24,356 bases of DNA from a virus, in IMG/VR virus record IMGVR_UViG_3300013131_000241, positions 1 to 24,356 of that record; one strand, written 5' to 3'. Shown piece by piece: positions 6,464 through 14,791 of this stretch (position 1 is its first letter; every line of letters starts with the position of its first letter). The position numbers and the translations under genes were made by a program. Below the pieces are notes generated by a model that saw nothing but the letters and a program-made list of their open reading frames with translations, was not told the origin of the DNA and did no database searches.

Positions 6464-9281
6464 ATGTGTCCATGACTGTTAGATTTACTTCAGTTGCGGT
6501 TTTATTTGAACCTGAACTCTGTGAGATACAAAAATGAATGTTTATAGTTCCACTTACAACAACAATATGTCCAATATAAGTATATATGTCAGAAAATGAT
6601 GGGTTGTAAGCGACTATTCTTGATATAGTCGCTGAAGTGTTTTGTGAATTATTATTTACCGTACTATAGTAAGATAATAATCCAATTTCCCTTGATACCG
6701 ATACATCTCTAGTTGTTGGTAGTGATACATAATTACCTGCTCCAGAATTCCAATAATATGCTACTGCACCACCAGATTTTTCTACTGAGAAACCTATTTG
6801 TCTATTTGAAACAGAACCTGCACCACAACTCCCAGTCATATTCAAAATCAAAATATCGCCGTCATCTCTATGAGTAAATGTTTTTGCCAACGATACTGCT
6901 GAGCTAAATGTTGCATTAGTCAATGTCCCACCTGTTGCGGCAAATGCATATGAGTATTTATTCAATGAATTATTGACTATCTTACTTGCAGTGAGAGTTT
7001 TTGCTTGGATTTTAGATGCGTTCAAACTACTAATATAGACATCAGCAATAGCGCCGGTTCCCACATATGTAGAAGCATTAGTTGAAGTTATTTTTTGATT
7101 AGCACTGGTTCCTTCACTCCATGGCGATGGAATAGTTTGATTAGCTGACATTTCACCAACAAATGGCATTGTCGCAAATGCATAACTATCAATTTGACCT
7201 GCATTAGTTGGTTGCTTTACAACTACCATCCTTACTGTTGCAGCATTAGCAGGTGCTTTAGAGAAATAATAAATTCTCTTGTAACCAGATAAACTTGTTC
7301 CACCTGAATGAGTAGCTGCATTTAAATTATCATAAGCAGCTGCCCAATCACCACCACCTAATGATGTTCCTGCTGCATCAAAATATTGATGATGACAATA
7401 TACTGTACATCTATGAGCACCTGTATAAACCGAGCATTCATAGTTTTTCCCAGGTTCAACATTTATTCTATGAGTGTCATCGTTGTATAAGTATTTGCTA
7501 ACTCCATCCGGAGCACCTTGACTAATCCAAAGTGTTCCCACATTGGTAGTTGAACGGATATTCCAACCACCTAAGTCTAAACTCCAAGTATCCCACCATC
7601 CATCATGTCCTAATGACCAACTTGCATTGAAGCACTTATTATTTCCTGTTCCGGTTTTGTTATTGACTTTTGCCCATTCGACACCAGCATTAGCACCAGT
7701 TGATAAAACTATATTTCCTGAAGTATCTCTTATCTCAAGACTACCATAAGTAAGAATGTTTCCGTTTCTATCAATATTCCAACCAGTATAAGAACCGGCA
7801 TTGAAGTTATAACTTGAGATATTTTGACGAATAGCCGCCGATTTGATAACTGTCGTTCCACCAACTATTTCAAATGGGCAATTTGCAGCAGGTGGAGTAG
7901 TTCCTGCTGTGTAATTGACTACCGGGTCAACGACTGCAAATTTATCAGCAGCAATAACGACTGCAGTCGTTGGTGTGCCTCCATTCGATGCACCAGTTGA
8001 ATTCAATACAATGCCTGATATGGAACCATTGTTATTAACAGTAACCCCCCAGCGAGCATTCAGCCCGTTTGTGGTCGAGGTTAAAGTTGATATTGAAGTA
8101 GTATGTCCACCTACTGTCGTTGATAATGTTGTTATTGAACTCGCATTAGCACTATCCCCATTTGCACGGGCGGTTGCTTCAGTAGTAATTGCTGCAGCGT
8201 TAGTTGCTATTCTTGTATCAGATGATTCCGTCCAAGAACTTCCATCCCAATACTTAACGATATTTCCGTTGGAAGTATCAATCCACACATCTCCCACAGC
8301 AGAAGCAGTAGGTGCTGTTCCTTGTTTGAATGTCCTGTTCTTTGTATTGACAGTCGCTGTTAGGTTGCTAATAGAAGTTGCATTAGCACTGTCTCCAGTA
8401 GTTACAGTTGTTGCCAAATTAGAAATAGTGGCATTAGTGCTAATGTTATTTGCTGTGAAATTACTTTCAAGTTTCTCAAGATGTTGAGCAGTTTGACTAT
8501 TAGCATCAACCAACACTAATAAGTTGTCAGTTAGGTTTGCCGATGCAGCACCAAAGTTGGACTCGATTAGGTCGATTTTGGCTGAAAGTTTGTTATATGA
8601 TTGAACTGATGCTGCGGCTGAAGTAGCAGCATTTCCAGCACTTGTTGAAGCACTTGTTGCAGAGTTAGCCGCTGCAGTTGCACTATTACCTGCCGCACTT
8701 TCTGATGCTGCAGCAAGGTCCGCTTTTGATTGTGCTAATGCTGCACTATTACCTGCATTGGTTGCATATGTTCCTGCTGAATTGGCAGAAGTTTGAGCGG
8801 CTGTTGCCGAGTTACCTGCTCCGGTTGCAGAATTAGCCGCATTGGTTGCACTTGTTGCAGATTGACTTGCAGAACCTGCTGCCTCTCCTGCTTTGGCAAC
8901 TGCATCTATCTTTGCTTGAATAGCATCATTCATTGCATTGACTGCATCTATCTTTGATTGAGCAGCTGTCAATGCTGATGTTGCAGAATTAGCTGCCGAT
9001 AGTTCAGCAGTTTCAAGAATAAGGTCGTTATATTCTTGTGCTCTGGCTAATGCTGCAAGTTCATTTGAGAGATTACCTAATTCGTTTTCAAGTAATTTCT
9101 GTTTAGTAACTAGTCGATTGAGAGGTTCATTAGTTACTACGCCGGTGATATGAACATCACCTGAAATTGAAAGACTGCCTCCAACAAACAAATCTTTTGC
9201 AATGCCAACTCCACCTAAAGTGACTAACGCACCAGTTGATGTGCTTGTTGAATTAGTTGTACTTTGGATAGTAGTAGCCAT
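6456..9281 (-). CDS. Large chimeric tail fibre with lambda J-like (DUF1983) region
   Basis: This 941-residue protein appears built from parts. Residues 10-50 carry STGALVTLGGVGIAKDLFVGG, a beta motif common in fibre proteins of marine myoviruses. Residues 95-235 form a long Ala/Ser/Asn repeat region, probably helical or coiled-coil. Around 330-355 is GDVWIDTSNGNIVKYWDG, and 355-450 contains TVNNNGSISGIVL followed by AADKFAVVDP, the pattern of the DUF1983 region in lambda gpJ-type tail tip proteins. Later comes a Trp/Cys-rich beta region and an SSLNASKIQAKTLTASKI stretch, also J-like, then a beta-rich tip. It follows the gp45-like spike gene, with AAGGA upstream of the start. It is probably a central or side receptor-binding fibre. 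Confidence 0.72.
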   Translation of the reverse strand: MATTIQSTTNSTSTSTGALVTLGGVGIAKDLFVGGSLSISGDVHITGVVTNEPLNRLVTKQKLLENELGNLSNELAALARAQEYNDLILETAELSAANSATSALTAAQSKIDAVNAMNDAIQAKIDAVAKAGEAAGSASQSATSATNAANSATGAGNSATAAQTSANSAGTYATNAGNSAALAQSKADLAAASESAAGNSATAAANSATSASTSAGNAATSAAASVQSYNKLSAKIDLIESNFGAASANLTDNLLVLVDANSQTAQHLEKLESNFTANNISTNATISNLATTVTTGDSANATSISNLTATVNTKNRTFKQGTAPTASAVGDVWIDTSNGNIVKYWDGSSWTESSDTRIATNAAAITTEATARANGDSANASSITTLSTTVGGHTTSISTLTSTTNGLNARWGVTVNNNGSISGIVLNSTGASNGGTPTTAVVIAADKFAVVDPVVNYTAGTTPPAANCPFEIVGGTTVIKSAAIRQNISSYNFNAGSYTGWNIDRNGNILTYGSLEIRDTSGNIVLSTGANAGVEWAKVNNKTGTGNNKCFNASWSLGHDGWWDTWSLDLGGWNIRSTTNVGTLWISQGAPDGVSKYLYNDDTHRINVEPGKNYECSVYTGAHRCTVYCHHQYFDAAGTSLGGGDWAAAYDNLNAATHSGGTSLSGYKRIYYFSKAPANAATVRMVVVKQPTNAGQIDSYAFATMPFVGEMSANQTIPSPWSEGTSANQKITSTNASTYVGTGAIADVYISSLNASKIQAKTLTASKIVNNSLNKYSYAFAATGGTLTNATFSSAVSLAKTFTHRDDGDILILNMTGSCGAGSVSNRQIGFSVEKSGGAVAYYWNSGAGNYVSLPTTRDVSVSREIGLLSYYSTVNNNSQNTSATISRIVAYNPSFSDIYTYIGHIVVVSGTINIHFCISQSSGSNKTATEVNLTVMDTYA

Positions 9282-9287
9282 ATGTCC

Positions 9288-9902
9288 TTATAGATTTACG
9301 TTTGGTGCTGAAAGATTGATAGTTGAAGAACTTGAGACGTTGACTGTGCCAGAACCTGATATATTTATTGTTCCAGCAGAAATAGTGATTTGATTCCCAT
9401 TCAAAGTAATGGTTGCTTGTCCATTAGTTGCAATTAGAGTGGTTCCATCCATCGTAATCGAACAACCTGCTCCATTGATTAGAGTGACCTTGCCGTCTGA
9501 AGTCATCTCATACTTACAACTATTGATTTTTAGTAATGAACGAAAAGAATTGCTATCGTCGTCGGTAAAAACAAATCGTTGGGTTGATTGGTCATGAACT
9601 GCAGTCGGGGTATCATGAATTGAATAAAGTAATACGTCACCAAATGCTATTGCTCCGTTTGGTCGATAACGTTTATCATCAGTAGCTAAAACTACTTTGT
9701 GGTCTGAACCGCCTAAATCGGCAATTACGCATTCTGCACCCCGTCCATCGGATTCAACTGGAACGATGTGACTCGTAAACCCAAAATTTTGATAGCGCTC
9801 CACTTTTGAATCAACTTCACCTGCCAAACCTTCAACTTGAACTTGTTGAGTTTTGTTGAATGGCCCATCGACATAATTAATCACGCCTTTACGAATTTTC
9901 AT
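9288..9902 (-). CDS. Baseplate spike protein, Mu gp45-like (gpV family)
   Basis: This 204-residue protein is a Mu gp45-type baseplate assembly/membrane-piercing spike. The N-terminal 100 residues (KGVINYVDGPFNKTQQVQVEG, then VPVESDGRGAECVIADLGGSDHKVVLATDDKRYRP) match the OB-fold part of the family. Residues 135-204 are repetitive beta strands (TITLNGNQITISAGTINISG), the expected trimeric beta-helix spike. The C-terminus ends SAPNVNL and lacks the HxH iron-binding motif seen at the tip of P2 gpV and Mu gp45 spikes. The start overlaps the hub gene stop as ATGA. Length is close to Mu gp45 (about 200 residues). Confidence 0.88.
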   Translation of the reverse strand: MKIRKGVINYVDGPFNKTQQVQVEGLAGEVDSKVERYQNFGFTSHIVPVESDGRGAECVIADLGGSDHKVVLATDDKRYRPNGAIAFGDVLLYSIHDTPTAVHDQSTQRFVFTDDDSNSFRSLLKINSCKYEMTSDGKVTLINGAGCSITMDGTTLIATNGQATITLNGNQITISAGTINISGSGTVNVSSSSTINLSAPNVNL

Positions 9903-11008
9903 TCAGGGTCACCATCTTGCCAAAATTGTGGAGAAACTGATTTACCAATTTTCTTTTTAGCCTTTGATTTAGGTTTGTTTTCTGGTTTTGGGTCTTTGTG
10001 GAATGCTTCTTTCGGGTTGAATTTCAATGTGGCAATTGTTCCGTTATCATCGATTTTGAAATTGACTTCGGATAAAAGAAGAAACACCTCATTGATTCCA
10101 CAAATCGGGATACTAATTCTAACTAATGTGTTGGGTTGCCATAATTGACCTGCATTTCCATACCAATCTTGAACATCAAGTGTTAATTCGACTGCCTTTG
10201 CTGCGTTTCCTTGTGATTGGAATCTTGCTTTGCGAATTGCATCTTCTTGGTTGAGTGAGGTATCAGCGACCAAAATTGTTTTACGAGTGTTTCTTACTTC
10301 CGGGTCAATATGAGTTGCAGATACTTGAGAAGTTTTCTTTCCATACGCTTCGTCTGATGATTTATATTGACCTTTTATCGTCACTTCATGAAATCGATTA
10401 CTTTCGCTATTCATAAAACGACCACGAAGCACCTTAGTGTTTTCTGTATAACTCATTCGTATTTCGTTTAGTGATTTACCTTTGGCTGTGTTGGTTATGA
10501 GTAAGTGTCCTTCTGGGGTATCAGAAATAGTCAATTCGCGTTTTTCGACCAATCGTTCAAGTGCTTGGAATACAGTTTCGCCATTTTGATTAACTTGAAA
10601 GGATTCAATTGCATCCTCTGCTTCTCCTTTAATTTGGATACCATAAGGTTTTGCTAAATCAGTTGCTATTTGTTTGATAGTTTGATTTTTGTATGCCTTC
10701 GAATTAAGTGCTGAGCAATCAATCAGGTCTTTTGTTTTTGACCTAATTTCAAAACTGTGTTGGTGTGATGTGGCGTCAAAATCAATATCAAAGTTATCAA
10801 CGTAACCTGTTAGAACTAAAGTTTTTCCATAAAAAACCTTAACCAAGTCACCTGGGCTAACTTCAAGTGGTGATTTCTCAGCGAGTGGGTGAGGAGCGAC
10901 TGATATTGAGCAATTTGATGCTGCTTTTTCAATTGAACGATTGATGGTAACTGATTTCCAACCTATCCATTCAGTTCCGTTCAATTTAACAATAACTTTT
11001 TCACTCAC
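9899..11008 (-). CDS. Baseplate hub protein, Mu gpP (gp44)-like
   Basis: This 369-residue protein matches the Mu gp44/gpP hub family (P2 gpD, T4 gp27 relatives), the trimeric ring between tube and spike. The opening strand pattern (VIVKLNGTEWIGWKSVTINRSIEKAASNCSIS), the PGDLVKVFYG, LVLTGYVDN and KTKDLIDCSA segments in the first 100 residues, and the later TISDTPEGHLLITN (near 160) are family-typical. The C-terminus is Lys-rich (about 340-360). It lies between the gpN-like and gp45-like genes exactly as in Mu, overlapping the first by 8 bp and the second by 4 bp. Confidence 0.9.
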   Translation of the reverse strand: MSEKVIVKLNGTEWIGWKSVTINRSIEKAASNCSISVAPHPLAEKSPLEVSPGDLVKVFYGKTLVLTGYVDNFDIDFDATSHQHSFEIRSKTKDLIDCSALNSKAYKNQTIKQIATDLAKPYGIQIKGEAEDAIESFQVNQNGETVFQALERLVEKRELTISDTPEGHLLITNTAKGKSLNEIRMSYTENTKVLRGRFMNSESNRFHEVTIKGQYKSSDEAYGKKTSQVSATHIDPEVRNTRKTILVADTSLNQEDAIRKARFQSQGNAAKAVELTLDVQDWYGNAGQLWQPNTLVRISIPICGINEVFLLLSEVNFKIDDNGTIATLKFNPKEAFHKDPKPENKPKSKAKKKIGKSVSPQFWQDGDPE

Positions 11009-12248
11009 TCAACAACTCCAATTTTGCTCTTGAAACAAAACATGGGTTATGGATTTTATTGCGATCAACTATTTCGTTATGACGAGTTATATCTTCGTAT
11101 ACGTCATATGCAATAACTAACATTGGAACTGGGTCAAGATAATCACGATAAACGATAACTGCTAAGTTAGGAGCACGTTGTTGAATATCCGCTTGAAACA
11201 AACCACGTTGGGTACGAAGTTCAATATATGAATTGGTATCATTGAATTCCGTTGCAAGACCAATTACCTTGTCGTAACTACTTAGTACTTGGTTCCAAAT
11301 TACTTGTGCTTCATTGATAGATTTATATTCAATTAAAGATGCAGCAACACCTGCTTCAATACAGCAGTAAGATTTCAAAAGTAATTCAACACGTTTACCT
11401 GCTTCAAGTTGTTCTTTTTGAGAATTAGTATAAGGAGTTAAATGCGCCAGTTTTACATTTACAATATTAATATATGTTTGAAGTGCTATTCTTGCGTCAA
11501 TCGTATTAGTTTGAAGTGTTTCATCTGGTATTTCTGAAATATATTTATTATTTTCATATTTCAATATAGACCCTTTATTGGAAAAGTCATTTAAAAAAGA
11601 AGCAGTAAATGCAGATGATAAAACTGGAAATTGCCAAGGTAGAGTTATATCACCATTCATCAAATCGTTTATTGTATTTGATACAGCTAAAATTGAATAA
11701 GGGTTATAAATGCCAGTCATTTCCCCAACGAAATTCATGACGTAATCAGTCGCATATTGAGGTAATTGAGTTATTTTGTATAGTGCTTTGAATGCATCAG
11801 CAAGTTTGAATTTTCCACTTGAAGCAGCATCCTGAATAGCACTAATAGTATTTTCCTGTATTGACGGAAAACCTTCTTCAGTAGTTTCATAAAATACTAA
11901 TGAGAAATCGGCACGTCTTGCTTTATTTTGTTTGTCTTCGGTTACTTCACAACTTCCGACTTGAACAAGCATTTCACCCAAGTCAGGATGAACTAAAATA
12001 CCTGAGCCAATTTCTTTACATACTTTGATTAGTTTGTCACGGTCTGCTTCCCAATTATCACCTGTTACCCAAGCATTCAGTTTGATGGCATCTTGTAATT
12101 TGCCCATGTCTTCCGAATATGGTTTGTCATATTGTGGGAATTCATGATTGGCAACTCGGCGACCAAAAGTGAGCGATGCTGCTTCACAGAAGAAACTTAC
12201 ACCTTTGAAACTTGGTTTAATAAATCTTTTTTGTAATTCTGCTGCCAT
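11001..12248 (-). CDS. Mu gpN-like DNA circularisation / baseplate protein
   Basis: This 415-residue protein carries the N-terminal DNA circularisation domain of Mu gpN (gp43) in about residues 10-125: FKGVSFFCEAASLTFGRRVANHEFP, a WVTGDNWEADRDKL helix, and HPDLGEMLVQV followed by RRADFSLVFYE. In Mu-type phages gpN is a tail/baseplate protein between tape measure and hub, and it has also been linked with keeping injected DNA circular. The rest is mostly helical and poorly conserved; the C-terminus contains a YRDYLDPVPMLVIAYDVYEDITRH segment common in the family. It starts 2 nt after the tape measure stop. Confidence 0.88.
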   Translation of the reverse strand: MAAELQKRFIKPSFKGVSFFCEAASLTFGRRVANHEFPQYDKPYSEDMGKLQDAIKLNAWVTGDNWEADRDKLIKVCKEIGSGILVHPDLGEMLVQVGSCEVTEDKQNKARRADFSLVFYETTEEGFPSIQENTISAIQDAASSGKFKLADAFKALYKITQLPQYATDYVMNFVGEMTGIYNPYSILAVSNTINDLMNGDITLPWQFPVLSSAFTASFLNDFSNKGSILKYENNKYISEIPDETLQTNTIDARIALQTYINIVNVKLAHLTPYTNSQKEQLEAGKRVELLLKSYCCIEAGVAASLIEYKSINEAQVIWNQVLSSYDKVIGLATEFNDTNSYIELRTQRGLFQADIQQRAPNLAVIVYRDYLDPVPMLVIAYDVYEDITRHNEIVDRNKIHNPCFVSRAKLELLSE

Positions 12249-12250
12249 AA

Positions 12251-13885
12251 TTATTTAGAAGTCCTTCTTGATTGACCTGTGTTGGTATTAATAATTGGTT
12301 TGGCGCCACTTGATGACGAAGAAGCATTTGTTGATGCTGTGCCATTTGTAACGCTTGTGTCAATATTATTTGTAATATGAACAACTGGGGCAGGATTATT
12401 TAATATTGATTGTTTATTTAATAAAGGTGATGATTTAGTACTATTTAAGTTATCAACTTGTGATGTATTATTTAACCTTGCAGATAATGAAGCACCAATA
12501 ACCGGAATGCTTGATAATAAATCTGAGAATTTTGTAAGTAACCAACTTTTAAAGGTTTCCCATTTATTTGATATACCAGTTTGGAAATTGATAACTAATT
12601 GACCACCTAAATTAACCCATTCAGTTACCCAATTAGTGATACCCATTACAAAACCAGAAAATAGATTATAAATATAATCCATTCCTATTTTAAAACCTTG
12701 TTTTACATCTTCCCAATTTGTTACAATATATAATAATGCAGCACCTACAGCAGCAATTAATAATCCCAATGGAGAAAATAAAGCAGTTACCGCTGCTAAT
12801 ACTGTTCCCAATCCACTAATTACAGCAGTTAATATAAAAATTGAACCACCAAGGATACCCAGTACAGGTATTGCAATTAATATGGCATTTGTTAAGGTTT
12901 CATGCTGTTTTGCAAAATCAATAAGGGGTTTAAGTAATTTAGTAACTTCAACGCCAATTTTAGGTAAGGCAGTAGTAATTAAATCAAGTTTTTCAGCATA
13001 TAATTGAACAAGTCCAGATTGTTCTGCAAAGTTGATTGAGACACCTGATAACGCATCTCCGACATTTGATTCTTTGCCAGAAATTGTTTTCATATATTCA
13101 TCAGTTGAACCGGCATACTTCTTATTGCCTAACTGAGAAATAAACTTCAGAACATCAGCTGGATTTTTGAATACTGTTTCTTTCCCTGTTGCAACATCAG
13201 TAAGTTTTGTTTTTCCTTTATCAGAACCTGCTTTTAGTCCAAACTTTTTGAATAAATCGACATCATTACCACCAGCACCCGCTTGAAGTGCCCGAATGAA
13301 CTCCCCATCGAACTTTTCACCTATTGCAGAAGAGATATTCGTAAAACCTTTGAGTAAGTCGAATGAACCTTCTAACCCAAAGTTTTTGGTCATCGCCCTT
13401 GCTTCAGCAAAGTCTTGAACAGCACCTGGAAGTCGTGTTGCCATATCTTGAGTTTTTGCAAACTCTGCTTCGCCTAACTTTGCTTTTTCTTCAGAGGATT
13501 TACCTTGCCCGTAAAGGGTTCCAAAACGAGTAACGACGGATTGTTTTTCTCGTAAAGGGTCAAGTCCTTTATAGACTGCATATCCAGCACCTGCACCGGC
13601 TGCTCCAATACCTGCAGCAGTTTGTCCAAGGTCTTTTATATGACCGCCGATGTTTTTGATTTGAAACTTCAGTCTATTGAAGTTGATATTGTTGAACGCA
13701 GACCTTATTTTTGATACAGCAGATTGAGCAGCAGTTGCAGTTGAATGAAATGCGGTGTTAGCTGAAGAGGAAGCAGTTTTAGTCGCTTGTGCAAACTGAC
13801 TAATTGACTGCGTCATTTGTTTAACTGGAGCAGACAACTTATTGACTGCTGTAAATACTGCTGATATGTTAAAGGATCTTGCCAT
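12251..13885 (-). CDS. Tail tape measure protein
   Basis: This 544-residue protein has tape measure features: an N-terminal Ser/Ala/Gln-rich helical region (residues 20-65), a glycine/alanine hydrophobic stretch (86-106), a long helical middle, and a strongly hydrophobic segment at about 331-390 able to span a membrane two or three times, followed by an amphipathic part and a Ser/Asn-rich end. Tape measures fix tail length and enter the host membrane during DNA injection. At 544 residues it predicts a fairly short contractile tail, shorter than that of Mu. The ATG (13883-13885) overlaps the stop of the frameshift product as TAATG, and AAGGA lies 6 nt upstream. Confidence 0.88.
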   Translation of the reverse strand: MARSFNISAVFTAVNKLSAPVKQMTQSISQFAQATKTASSSANTAFHSTATAAQSAVSKIRSAFNNINFNRLKFQIKNIGGHIKDLGQTAAGIGAAGAGAGYAVYKGLDPLREKQSVVTRFGTLYGQGKSSEEKAKLGEAEFAKTQDMATRLPGAVQDFAEARAMTKNFGLEGSFDLLKGFTNISSAIGEKFDGEFIRALQAGAGGNDVDLFKKFGLKAGSDKGKTKLTDVATGKETVFKNPADVLKFISQLGNKKYAGSTDEYMKTISGKESNVGDALSGVSINFAEQSGLVQLYAEKLDLITTALPKIGVEVTKLLKPLIDFAKQHETLTNAILIAIPVLGILGGSIFILTAVISGLGTVLAAVTALFSPLGLLIAAVGAALLYIVTNWEDVKQGFKIGMDYIYNLFSGFVMGITNWVTEWVNLGGQLVINFQTGISNKWETFKSWLLTKFSDLLSSIPVIGASLSARLNNTSQVDNLNSTKSSPLLNKQSILNNPAPVVHITNNIDTSVTNGTASTNASSSSSGAKPIINTNTGQSRRTSK

Positions 13886-14342
13886 TATATGTCCTTATTT
13901 TCTATCTCCGATATGCGTTGTGCTTGAGTCATGAATAATTCAATTTCCTCGGCAGTAGAGTTTAATAATTCGTCCTTTCCCCACCCCCAAAAACGGGCAA
14001 CATCAAAACAGTTATTAGTTACTGTTCCGGTGTCTGTGTCGAGGGGATGACAAAATCCAAAAAACTACTGAGTTCTCCGGCAATTTCAAATGCTATTTCT
14101 GGTTCAAGCATTTCAATTTCTATATCATTTAAATTTGCCATTTTGCGTAACATTCGCTGAACAACTTCAATTTCTGAAGGATTTCGCCAAATTACTTCAA
14201 GTGACTTGGAGAATGGATTTTTTTCTGCTATTGGTTTACCAAAAGCAACAAAATCTTTAAAAGTGGGTTTTGTGATATTTAAGGTTGTGGTTAGATTTCC
14301 ATCAACCAAAATAGGTTTAGATATTTTAATAGTATCTGTCAT
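13885..14342 (-). CDS. Tail assembly chaperone, -1 frameshift fusion product (gp41-gp42-like)
   Basis: Reading 95 codons of the gp41-like gene from 14342 and shifting -1 at the heptamer at 14058-14064 enters a frame open for 57 more codons, to TAA at 13885-13887. The extra segment starts GFCHPLDTD and contains ARFWGWGKDELLNSTAEEI; the Trp-rich start and acidic helical tail resemble the C-terminal part of longer tail assembly chaperones such as P2 gpE'. The total is about 152 residues. In the -1 frame a TAG stands just upstream of the heptamer, so the extension has little reach beyond the slip site and no start codon at its beginning. The stop overlaps the tape measure ATG. The frame was worked out base by base; the shifting itself is inferred. 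Confidence 0.85.
14019..14342 (-). CDS. Tail assembly chaperone, Mu gp41-like (unshifted product)
   Basis: This 107-residue protein matches the Mu gp41 type of tail assembly chaperone: opening strands ending in PILVDGNLTTTLNITKPTFKDFVAFGKP, then an acidic helical segment with MAGL-like repeats of Leu/Ile (RMLRKMANLNDIEIEMLEPEIAFEIAGELSSFL). Such proteins coat the tape measure during tube assembly and are absent from mature virions. Its place between tube and tape measure genes is diagnostic. The last dozen codons overlap the -1 frame used by the fusion product. AGGA lies about 10 nt before the start. Confidence 0.87.
   Translation of the reverse strand: MTDTIKISKPILVDGNLTTTLNITKPTFKDFVAFGKPIAEKNPFSKSLEVIWRNPSEIEVVQRMLRKMANLNDIEIEMLEPEIAFEIAGELSSFLDFVIPSTQTPEQ
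14058..14064 (-). promoter_or_regulatory. TTTTTTG slippery heptamer for -1 frameshifting
   Basis: On the minus strand the gp41 frame reads AGT TTT TTG GAT, giving T TTT TTG, which fits X XXY YYZ; both tRNAs can re-pair after a -1 slip. The same heptamer is used for the chaperone frameshift in phage P2 (established knowledge). A -1-frame TAG lies immediately 5' of it, so the heptamer is the first place where a shift can enter the downstream frame. Confidence 0.85.
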
Positions 14343-14373
14343 TGAGAATTATTCCTAAGAATTGTGAATAGTG

Positions 14374-14393
14374 AAGAGGGCGAACACCCTCTT
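14374..14393. repeat. Hairpin between tube and chaperone genes
   Basis: AAGAGGG (14374-14380) and CCCTCTT (14387-14393) are complementary, with a 6-nt loop. On the minus strand the RNA can form 7-8 pairs around a UGUUCG loop but is not followed by a U-tract, so it is more likely an mRNA end-protecting or attenuating hairpin after the highly expressed tube gene than a strong terminator. Confidence 0.65.
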
Positions 14394-14396
14394 AAC

Positions 14397-14404
14397 TATT
14401 TATA
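14397..14404 (-). promoter_or_regulatory. TATAAATA box (T4-late-promoter-like), tentative
   Basis: The minus strand reads TATAAATA in the short gap between the tube stop (14423) and the chaperone start (14342). This equals the T4-type late promoter core. The sequence is AT-rich, so chance occurrence is likely, and no gp55-like sigma factor is visible in the window. Confidence 0.25.
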
Positions 14405-14422
14405 TATTTTTAAGAATGACTC

Positions 14423-14788
14423 TTATAACCAGGTTCCATCACCGCTAAATTCAAAGTCGAAAGTACCTTCTTTCGTGCTGATTTTACCGTCACCAGTATA
14501 ACCCGCTCTTGATAGTACGAAAGTGGTTCCATTCGCCAATTGAATGGTAATAGAAACATTTGTTGCAAGAACTAAAGGTTCTGGATCAAACCCTGGATTG
14601 GTTGTAATAGAACCAGATACTTTATCGAATTCAGGTTGCTCTGAATAAGTATTTGTGCCATCTGATGCTTTTTGAAATTCCCTTTTAACACCACCTAAGT
14701 AAGTAATATCAAAGTTACCATCCGCTGGTTGTGAATAATTCACCCCGTCGATTTTGAAGTGGGCGACACCTCTTACTAATTTTGCCAT
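14423..14788 (-). CDS. Tail tube protein, Mu gpM-like
   Basis: This 121-residue protein is the Mu gpM-type tail tube protein, which stacks in rings to make the inner channel. The opening (VRGVAHFKIDGVNYSQPADGNFDITYLGGVKRE) and the closing GYTGDGKISTKEGTFDFEFSG are family-typical, as is the small all-beta composition. The gene directly follows the sheath gene (3 nt gap), as in Mu, and its length is close to Mu gpM. A hairpin lies downstream. Confidence 0.92.
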   Translation of the reverse strand: MAKLVRGVAHFKIDGVNYSQPADGNFDITYLGGVKREFQKASDGTNTYSEQPEFDKVSGSITTNPGFDPEPLVLATNVSITIQLANGTTFVLSRAGYTGDGKISTKEGTFDFEFSGDGTWL

Positions 14789-14791
14789 TTA

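Noticed and set aside
7915-8487. 190-codon open frame on the plus strand
   Set aside because: It is antisense to the Ala/Ser/Thr-rich repeat part of the 941-residue fibre gene, whose codon pattern keeps the opposite strand free of stops. The product is a low-complexity Val/Ala/Leu string with no domain.
9837-10148. 103-codon plus-strand frame, with other short plus-strand frames in the window
   Set aside because: All lie opposite well-supported minus-strand genes, have no consistent ribosome binding sites and show no recognisable family.
14043-14046. CCCC run in the gp41 gene as the frameshift site
   Set aside because: A single-codon slip is possible there, but the TTTTTTG heptamer upstream fits two-codon slippage exactly and is a proven type of site.
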